A stretch of 64,000 bases of DNA from the NCBI GenBank assembly GCA_029863125.1, contig JAOTWB010000007.1:30266-94265 (forward strand). Direction: 5' to 3'. The position numbers and the translations under genes were made by a program. Position 1 is the stretch's first letter. Every line of letters starts with the position of its first letter. Below the pieces are notes generated by a model. That model saw nothing but the letters and a program-made list of their open reading frames with translations, made no database searches and was not told the origin of the DNA. Shown here piece by piece: positions 58,219 to 64,000 of this stretch. Source of the DNA: Gammaproteobacteria bacterium (lineage in GTDB: Bacteria > Pseudomonadota > Gammaproteobacteria > Steroidobacterales > Woeseiaceae).

Positions 58219-58234
58219 TCTTTCTCGTCCTCCG

Positions 58235-58915
58235 TTATGGCGCCCAGAAAAGTCTTACGGGCGCACGCTTTTGCCGCAGCAGGCGCGATAAGGGATGCCC
58301 GTTTGTCGACGCCTTTGCCTGCCTGTAGACGTCAAGCTTTTCCTTGCCGAAGAAGAGCAAGCTTATTTCGTCGCTGCGGGAAATTGCGGCCAACGTCATG
58401 CTGATACGCGGATGCGGACTCGCCGCCGTCGTAATGGGCACGTACAGGCGATCGCTTTCGACGTCGAGTCCGGATTCCAGCTGCTCGGCGTCCGGAAACA
58501 GCGAAGCAAAATGCCCGTCAGTGCCAATGCCGATCAAGGAACACGAAAATGGCAGCACGGGCAGGGGATCCTGCAGTTCATCGCAACGTTCTTCGGGTGA
58601 GACGGCCGCGGCGTAAACCGGCATAAACTGTGCTGCTGCTGCCGGGCCAACGAGCAACGTGTCGCGCACCAGTTTTTCGTTGCTGTCTTCGTGGTCAGGC
58701 GGAACCCAGCGTTCGTCGCTGAGCAGGACCTGCACGCGCGGCCAGTCCAGCGGCGCGTTGGCAAGCGCAGCCATGCACTGCCGCGGTGAGGTACCGCCGC
58801 TGACAACCATCGACGCCACGCCGTTACCGTCCATCCGCTTCTGGAGCAGCTCCGCCATGCGAGCTGCCGCCGCTGTCGAAGCTTCGAGCCTCGTCTCAAA
58901 AAAGTGTTCAATCAT
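58235..58915 (-). CDS. pgl: 6-phosphogluconolactonase
   Basis: Hydrolyses 6-phosphogluconolactone. The 226-aa SugarP_isomerase-type protein contains [14 protein letters not shown], the [17 protein letters not shown] motif and [14 protein letters not shown], the DevB family signature. It overlaps the end of zwf by four bases (ATGA). Confidence 0.95.
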   Translation of the reverse strand: MIEHFFETRLEASTAAAARMAELLQKRMDGNGVASMVVSGGTSPRQCMAALANAPLDWPRVQVLLSDERWVPPDHEDSNEKLVRDTLLVGPAAAAQFMPVYAAAVSPEERCDELQDPLPVLPFSCSLIGIGTDGHFASLFPDAEQLESGLDVESDRLYVPITTAASPHPRISMTLAAISRSDEISLLFFGKEKLDVYRQAKASTNGHPLSRLLRQKRAPVRLFWAP

Positions 58916-60390
58916 ACCGTGTCTTCCGGGTACCAGGCCCGATCGTCGCGATCGAGCAATAGTGAAGAGGACGTCGGGCCCCAGGATCCCGCGACATACG
59001 ATTCGACTTTCTGTTTCGATGTCTCCCAGCCGTCGATAATGCGGTCTATCCAGTTCCAGGCGGCCTCCACTTCGTCGCGGCGCATGAACAGCGCCGGATT
59101 GCCGCGCAATACCTCCATCAACAGGCGTTCGTAGGCGTCGGGATAGCCCACGCCAAAGGTCTCGGCAAAACTCAGGTCCAGCGACACCGGCCGGAGGTTA
59201 AAACCACCGGGACCGGGCTCTTTGGCCATAACCGATAGCTGCACGCCTTCGTCGGGCTGCAGCCGAATGCGCAGCAGGTTTGGCGTTACGTTGTACTTCT
59301 GTTCCGGAAATATCGAGTGCGGTACGTCCTGAAACTGCACAACGATTTCGGAGTTTTTGCCGCTGAGTCGTTTGCCCGTGCGCAGATAGAACGGCACGTT
59401 CGACCAGCGCCAGTTTTCAATCTCGAGCTTGAGCGCAACAAACGTCTCCGTCGTGCTGGAATCGCCGTCGAGTTCGTCGATGTACCCGGGCACGGTACGG
59501 CTGTTGATCGCACCGGCCGTGTACTGGCCCCGCACGGAACTGGCGCGAACCTCATCTGCCGACATCGGCTTCAGTGCGCGCAGTACCTTTATTTTTTCAT
59601 CACGAACCGCGTCGTGGTGAAGACTTGATGGCGGCTCCATCGCAAACAGACATACGAGCTGCAGGATGTGATTTTGCACCATGTCCCGCAGCGCACCGAC
59701 GCGATCATAGAATTCGATGCGGCCACCGACGCCGAGATCTTCGGCAACGGTTATCTGTACATGATCGATGGCTCCACGGCGCCATAGCGGCTCGAACAAA
59801 GAATTTGCGAACCGCAGGGCGAGCAGATTCTGCACCGTCTCTTTGCCGAGGTAATGGTCGATTCGATAAATCTGATTTTCAGCAAAGCACTTGCCGACAG
59901 CGTTATTGACCTCGCACGCCGACTCGTAGTCACGACCCACCGGTTTTTCGAGAACGATGCGGCTGTTTTCGGTAACCAAGCCGTTCGTTTTCAATCCGGT
60001 GGCAATCGCGCCGAACAGGCCGGGCGCGGTCGCGAGGTACGCCACCCGGACGCGCTCTTCATGCCCGGCCAGGAGCTTGCTCAATGGACGCCAACTCGCA
60101 TGTGCGAGCGCATCAGCCTGCACATAGTGGATGCGCCTTTGGAATGACTTCCAATGCGCCGCGTCGAACTCCCCCTTGTCGAGGCCGTCCCGCAGTGACT
60201 TTTCGACCATGGCCAGGTACTTGTTCCGCGACAGCGCACCGCGACTGGCGGCGATGATGCGGCTGTCGGCGGTTACCTGACCGTCCCGGTCACGGTGATA
60301 CAGCGCCGGCAGCAGTTTCCGCATCGCCAGGTCGCCGGTACCGCCAAAAATGATGAGGTCGAAGGTGTCGACCGGAATCAGCTGAGCCAT
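58912..60390 (-). CDS. zwf: Glucose-6-phosphate 1-dehydrogenase
   Basis: Oxidises glucose-6-phosphate with NAD(P)+. The 492 aa include the nucleotide motif IFGGTGDLAMRKLLPAL, the substrate-site RIDHYLGKETVQN and GRIEFYDRVGALRDMVQNH-type stretch. First gene of zwf-pgl-edd-glk; a HexR half-type site lies 22 bases upstream of its ATG and the divergent hexR gene beyond it. Confidence 0.96.
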   Translation of the reverse strand: MAQLIPVDTFDLIIFGGTGDLAMRKLLPALYHRDRDGQVTADSRIIAASRGALSRNKYLAMVEKSLRDGLDKGEFDAAHWKSFQRRIHYVQADALAHASWRPLSKLLAGHEERVRVAYLATAPGLFGAIATGLKTNGLVTENSRIVLEKPVGRDYESACEVNNAVGKCFAENQIYRIDHYLGKETVQNLLALRFANSLFEPLWRRGAIDHVQITVAEDLGVGGRIEFYDRVGALRDMVQNHILQLVCLFAMEPPSSLHHDAVRDEKIKVLRALKPMSADEVRASSVRGQYTAGAINSRTVPGYIDELDGDSSTTETFVALKLEIENWRWSNVPFYLRTGKRLSGKNSEIVVQFQDVPHSIFPEQKYNVTPNLLRIRLQPDEGVQLSVMAKEPGPGGFNLRPVSLDLSFAETFGVGYPDAYERLLMEVLRGNPALFMRRDEVEAAWNWIDRIIDGWETSKQKVESYVAGSWGPTSSSLLLDRDDRAWYPEDTV

Positions 60391-60411
60391 CAGATTTCCC
60401 CAGGAGATTTA

Positions 60412-60426
60412 TGAAAGTTTACTACG
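60412..60426. promoter_or_regulatory. Candidate HexR site near zwf start
   Basis: TGAAAGTTTACTACG has 12 of 15 bases in common with the full HexR site at 60474-60488. It lies in the 97-base zwf/hexR gap on the zwf side, where HexR binding would repress the zwf operon until KDPG relieves it. Weaker evidence than the full site. Confidence 0.5.
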
Positions 60427-60473
60427 TTTTTGGCCTATTCTGCATAATTACGATGATTTTTGGCAATTATTGA

Positions 60474-60488
60474 TGTAATTTTACTACA
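60474..60488. promoter_or_regulatory. HexR operator overlapping the hexR start
   Basis: TGTAATTTTACTACA fits the described HexR consensus TGTARTNWNAYTACA. Its last base is the A of the hexR ATG, implying autorepression and coordination with zwf-pgl-edd-glk. Confidence 0.8.
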
Positions 60489-61318
60489 TGCTGGCCACAA
60501 TCACCCAGGCCCTGCCCCGTTTGAGCCCGTCCGAGCGACGCGTTGGCCGCTGGATCCTCGAACACCCGAAGGAGGCCGCCAACACCACACTTGCGCGGCT
60601 TGCCAGAGAATGCGAGACAAGCGAACCCACCGTGGTGCGCTTCTGCCGCCACGTCGGGCTGGCTGGCTTTCGCGAGCTGGCGATCCGCTTGACGGAGGCG
60701 CTGAGCAGCCCGACGACCTACGTGCACCGTGACGTCGGCCCGGACGATTCCACCTCGGACGCCGTGATCAAGGTCATGGATGCCTCGATTCAGTCGCTCA
60801 TCGAAATGCGCTCGCAGCTTTCATCGATGCCGATAGACGAAACGGTGATCGCAATGAAATCGGCGCGCCAGATTGCATTCGCCGGGCTTGGCGCGTCGGG
60901 CCATGTCGCCAGCGACGCCTGTCACAAGTTCTTTCGACTGGGCATACCGTGCTCGTCCCTGCACGACATACCAATGATCCTGCAATTCGCCGCCATCACA
61001 CAGCCCGATGACGTGCTCGTACTGCTATCCCATTCCGGGCGCTGGCAGGACTTCGCCCGGGCGGCGAAGCTCGCGAAAAAGCGCGGCGCGACCGTCGTAG
61101 CGCTGACCAACCCGGACTCTGGTGTCGCCCGGGAAGCCAGCCTGTTATTTCCTTGCCCGCTTATCGAAGACACGAGCGTCTATACGCCGATGAGCTCCAG
61201 GCTGGCGCAGCTCGCCCTGCTCGATGCCATCCATGTTGCGCTCGCGCTCGCCCAGGGCGATGCAGCCAGCGAAAACCTGCGCCGCAGCAAGGATGCCCTG
61301 AATATCGAGCTTTCCTGA
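60488..61318 (+). CDS. hexR: RpiR-family repressor of Entner-Doudoroff genes
   Basis: A 276-aa RpiR: N-terminal HTH_6 (ARECETSEPTVVRFCRHVGL, about 38-57) and a C-terminal SIS sugar-phosphate domain (IAFAGLGASGHVASDACHKF). In studied gammaproteobacteria HexR represses zwf/edd until KDPG binds. Divergent from zwf with two matching sites, which supports the name. Confidence 0.94.
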   Translation: MLATITQALPRLSPSERRVGRWILEHPKEAANTTLARLARECETSEPTVVRFCRHVGLAGFRELAIRLTEALSSPTTYVHRDVGPDDSTSDAVIKVMDASIQSLIEMRSQLSSMPIDETVIAMKSARQIAFAGLGASGHVASDACHKFFRLGIPCSSLHDIPMILQFAAITQPDDVLVLLSHSGRWQDFARAAKLAKKRGATVVALTNPDSGVAREASLLFPCPLIEDTSVYTPMSSRLAQLALLDAIHVALALAQGDAASENLRRSKDALNIELS

Positions 61319-61481
61319 ACTATCAGAAACCTGTGCGATGGCCTCCAGCTCCCGTTGGCGCTGCGTTCTTCGACGAGACACGCTTGTCATAACCTTCTTT
61401 TTCGGTTTACCGCGATTCGGTGGCCCACTGTTTGTGATACAAGAGAGGTAGCCACGGGGGGCGTTTACTCGAATCGACACG

Positions 61482-62534
61482 ATGAAAGTCGAGAATCCTA
61501 CATCGCGCGACATTGCCGACCTTGCCGGTGTTTCCCAGGCAACGGTCTCTCGTGCCCTGCGCAACTCGCCGCTTGTCCGCGAAGAAACTCGTACGCGCAT
61601 TCAGCAGATCGCCCGGGACCTCAACTATTTCGTCAATCGCAATGCGGCCGGACTGCGCACCCATCAGAGTAATGCGATCGCGTTATTGATATTCGACGAC
61701 ACCGATAACACGGACGATTCCCACACGAGAATGAACCTGTTCTTCCTGTCGATGCTGGACAACATCACTCGGTCGGCGGCGCGGCTGGGCTACGACGTCC
61801 TCGTTTCCCTGCAGCAGTTGACCGACGACTGGCACGTCGAATACCAGGCGAGCCATCGTGCCGACGGACTAATCCTGCTCGGCTACGGCGACTACACCGA
61901 ATATGGCGAGAAACTCGACGCGCTGATTGCCGCGAACACCCGCTTCATCATCTGGGGTCCCCCCGTCGAAGATTTGCCCGGCCACTCTTTCGGCTGTGAT
62001 AACGAGGACGGTGGCTATCAGGCCACCCGGCATCTCATCGATCTCGGCCGAAAAAGAGTGGCGTACTTTGGCCACAAGGCCCGGCGCAGCCCTGAACACG
62101 CTGCGCGTTATGCGGGTTACGCGAAGGCACTACGCGAGGCGGGAATGGAGTATGACGACAGACTAAGAGAGCCTGCCGACAATTCAGAGATTCAGGGCTA
62201 CCAGGCAGTCCGGCGGCTCCTTGACAACGGCGAGCAATTTGACGCGATCTTTGCCGTCACCGATCTCATCGCGATCGGCGCGATGCGCGCACTGCAGGAA
62301 GCCGGCCTTCACGTACCGGACGACGTGAGCGTTGTGGGATTCGACGACATGCCGCTCGCAGAGTATGTAACGCCCGCACTCACTACCGTGCGGCAGAACG
62401 CCAGAATGGCCGGCGATGGTCTCGTCGAAGGCATCGTCAACCTGATCCAGGGCAAGCCCGTGACATCGCAGTTTATGGCGGTAAAACTGATTGTACGGGA
62501 GTCCTGCGGCGCCGCGGCAAAACGGGCCGGCTAG
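61482..62534 (+). CDS. LacI-family transcriptional regulator
   Basis: A 350-aa regulator with HTH SRDIADLAGVSQATVSRALR and hinge FVNRNAAGLRTHQSN, then a periplasmic-binding-protein-like ligand domain (about 60-335; GFDDMPLAEYVTPALTTVRQN). Its end is eight bases from the convergent amylase stop. A role in starch or maltodextrin control is inferred from that neighbour and the ED genes. No clear ribosome binding site was seen. Confidence 0.92.
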   Translation: MKVENPTSRDIADLAGVSQATVSRALRNSPLVREETRTRIQQIARDLNYFVNRNAAGLRTHQSNAIALLIFDDTDNTDDSHTRMNLFFLSMLDNITRSAARLGYDVLVSLQQLTDDWHVEYQASHRADGLILLGYGDYTEYGEKLDALIAANTRFIIWGPPVEDLPGHSFGCDNEDGGYQATRHLIDLGRKRVAYFGHKARRSPEHAARYAGYAKALREAGMEYDDRLREPADNSEIQGYQAVRRLLDNGEQFDAIFAVTDLIAIGAMRALQEAGLHVPDDVSVVGFDDMPLAEYVTPALTTVRQNARMAGDGLVEGIVNLIQGKPVTSQFMAVKLIVRESCGAAAKRAG

Positions 62535-62542
62535 CACGCCGG

Positions 62543-63934
62543 TTATCGAATGTAGACCCGGTAACCCCATGGTGCGAGCGTCAGCTCGGACGCCGCATCA
62601 AATTCGACTTCCTCACCCGAAAAAAACTCGCGATAGGCATCGTGATGCAGAGTTCCGGTGAACGTTACCGTCTGCGATTCCGCCGAGAAATTGATGACAG
62701 CAAACACTTTGTCATTCTCATTCATTCTTACGAAGCTGAAAATTTCATTCGGCAACGAGTTCCACGTGCGAACCATGCGTCCGCCCCATTTGCCGTTCCA
62801 CAGCGCCGTGTTCTTCTTCTTCAAGGCAAACAGTTTCGTGTAGTGGTCTCCGATCGGATGTTCGCGCCACTCGATCGGGTCTCTTTCAAAGAACTCGAGG
62901 CGCTTCGGATTACCGGCTTCCTGCCCGTTGTAAATCATCGGAAATCCTTCGCCGACGACAGACAGTACGATCGCGGCCTCGAGCCCGTCGCCAAACGCCT
63001 CGAATTGAGTCGCCTCCCATGCATTGACGTCGTGATTGCTGATATAGGTCATGCGATAGGCATCGTGCGGGTATGCTTTTTCGTTCCAGGAGTAATATAC
63101 GAACAGCGGACCGACACCCGCTTTGCCCTGAACGAGATTGTGCACGGCGCTGTACCAGGACCACGCGTAGGTCATGTCGAAGGCCCGCGCGTGATGATCA
63201 CGCGACTCCCACTCTGCGAGCATGAAGACCGGTTTGATCGCGTCGAGTTCTCTGCGTGCGTTTTCCCAGAAATCAAGCGGCACGAATCCGGCCGTATCGC
63301 AGCGATAGCCGTCTATATCCGTTTCCGTCACCCAGAACTTGAGGGCGTCGGTCATGTACTTGCGCAGTTCGGGCTTGCTGTAGTCGAGGTCAATGATGTC
63401 CGACCAGTCCCACCATGGCGTCGGCCGAAAGTCACCTTTGTAGTCCCGCGCATACCAGTCGGGATGCTCGAAGCGCATCGGGTTGTCCCATGCCGTGTGA
63501 TTGGCAACCCAGTCGATAATGACGTACAGGCCCAGCGAGTGGGCTGTATCGACAAAGTGTTTGAAATCATCGAGCGTGCCGAATTCGGGATTTACGCCGA
63601 AATAATCCTTGACCGAGTAGGGACTGCCGAGCGTTCCTTTACGATTTTCTTCCCCGATCGGGTGGATCGGCATCATCCAGAGGATGTCAACGCCCAGCGC
63701 CTTGAGGCGCGGCAAGTGTGCCTCGGCCGCCGCGAATGTGCCTTCGGCCGTAAACTGTCGGGTATTGATCTGGTAGATCGTGGCATTCTTCGCCCAGTCG
63801 GGGTGCGTAATTCTAATATACGGCTGCGGAGTGTATGGGTCGGCGGCCGCCTGCGTGGGCGGCTGTTTTTCGCAGGAGATCGCGGCGACCATGAGAATGC
63901 CCGCCAGTAGTGTCATTTGTATCAGCCTGAGCAT
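62543..63934 (-). CDS. GH13 alpha-amylase-family lipoprotein
   Basis: A 463-aa (beta/alpha)8 glycosidase with a lipoprotein signal (lipobox AAISC). Catalytic residues lie in DGYRCDTAGFVP (nucleophile Asp), FMLAEWES (acid/base Glu) and YISNHDVNAWE (Asp), with the usual VDILWMMPIHPIGEE and DWVANHT regions. A C-terminal beta-domain closes the protein. It probably trims alpha-glucans at the cell surface or in the periplasm, feeding the glucokinase and ED genes nearby. 66 bases upstream to the window end hold nothing recognised. Confidence 0.93.
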   Translation of the reverse strand: MLRLIQMTLLAGILMVAAISCEKQPPTQAAADPYTPQPYIRITHPDWAKNATIYQINTRQFTAEGTFAAAEAHLPRLKALGVDILWMMPIHPIGEENRKGTLGSPYSVKDYFGVNPEFGTLDDFKHFVDTAHSLGLYVIIDWVANHTAWDNPMRFEHPDWYARDYKGDFRPTPWWDWSDIIDLDYSKPELRKYMTDALKFWVTETDIDGYRCDTAGFVPLDFWENARRELDAIKPVFMLAEWESRDHHARAFDMTYAWSWYSAVHNLVQGKAGVGPLFVYYSWNEKAYPHDAYRMTYISNHDVNAWEATQFEAFGDGLEAAIVLSVVGEGFPMIYNGQEAGNPKRLEFFERDPIEWREHPIGDHYTKLFALKKKNTALWNGKWGGRMVRTWNSLPNEIFSFVRMNENDKVFAVINFSAESQTVTFTGTLHHDAYREFFSGEEVEFDAASELTLAPWGYRVYIR

Positions 63935-64000
63935 CGCCCGCCCCCGTTTATATTATCTGTAACGCGCCCTTGCCACGGTCATAGCGCGAACTATTGTCGA

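Noticed and set aside
62642..63910. 422-residue open frame on the plus strand
   Set aside because: Antisense to the GH13 gene, which has all catalytic motifs; no recognisable features in the plus frame.

Overview
The window is about 60% GC, tightly packed, and reads as chromosomal DNA of a free-living, probably marine gammaproteobacterium. FabA/FabB unsaturated fatty acid synthesis, a HexR-controlled Entner-Doudoroff operon, long-form QueF, a Dnr-type regulator and a complete cbb3 oxidase cluster all point that way. A Woeseiaceae- or Chromatiales-like lineage is a guess from the gene mix, not something the sequence proves. I saw no tRNA, rRNA, CRISPR array, prophage or transposase.

Layout. 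1-4.1 kb: cyanophycin synthetase (cut by the window edge) and cyanophycinase, queF, ribA. 4.1-7.8 kb: a TetR-controlled HlyD/ABC-2 efflux operon. 7.9-10 kb: a FixJ-type response regulator, a DksA-like zinc protein and a UspE-like stress protein. 10.1-23 kb: a nitrogen-oxide respiration island. On the minus strand lie a TonB-dependent receptor, a cytochrome cd1 nitrite reductase carrying an extra cytochrome c domain, and a porin. On the plus strand lie dnr, two tiny membrane proteins, a CuA subunit II and an unusual heme-copper subunit I (sNOR-like, norSY), senC, a cytochrome b-ferredoxin-MvhD/FlpD fusion, an unknown membrane-anchored protein, a hemerythrin and a SirB-like protein. One Dnr/FNR box with a class II promoter sits between the two divergent arms.

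23-34 kb: a hybrid PAS histidine kinase, then ccoNOQP, a small extra membrane protein, ccoG, ccoH, ccoI, ccoS and a SafE-like protein. A 291-bp element with terminal inverted repeats lies between ccoI and ccoS. 34-38.5 kb (minus): a B3-like metallo-hydrolase lipoprotein, a TauE-like permease, S-formylglutathione hydrolase, fabB, fabA. 38.5-46 kb: the phenylacetyl-CoA epoxidation and ring-opening genes (paaXIABCDE, divergent paaZ). 46-50 kb: an Lrp regulator divergent from a fused 2-oxoacid (indolepyruvate-type) ferredoxin oxidoreductase, which could make the arylacetyl-CoA that the paa genes consume. 50-55 kb: small stress and envelope genes (repeat protein, YegP-like, dodecin, OmpA-like, Usp, methyltransferase, DUF2189). 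55-64 kb: glk-edd-pgl-zwf with divergent hexR, then a LacI regulator and a lipoprotein GH13 amylase.

Together the genes describe a heterotroph that oxidises sugars by the Entner-Doudoroff route and aromatic amino acids by the paa route. It respires traces of oxygen through cbb3 and, at low oxygen, reduces nitrite to NO and NO to N2O. Nitrate reductase, N2O reductase and heme d1 synthesis genes are not in this window. The least described parts are the norSY island with its cytochrome b-ferredoxin-FlpD fusion, the di-heme-c NirS lipoprotein, and the inverted-repeat element inside the cco cluster.
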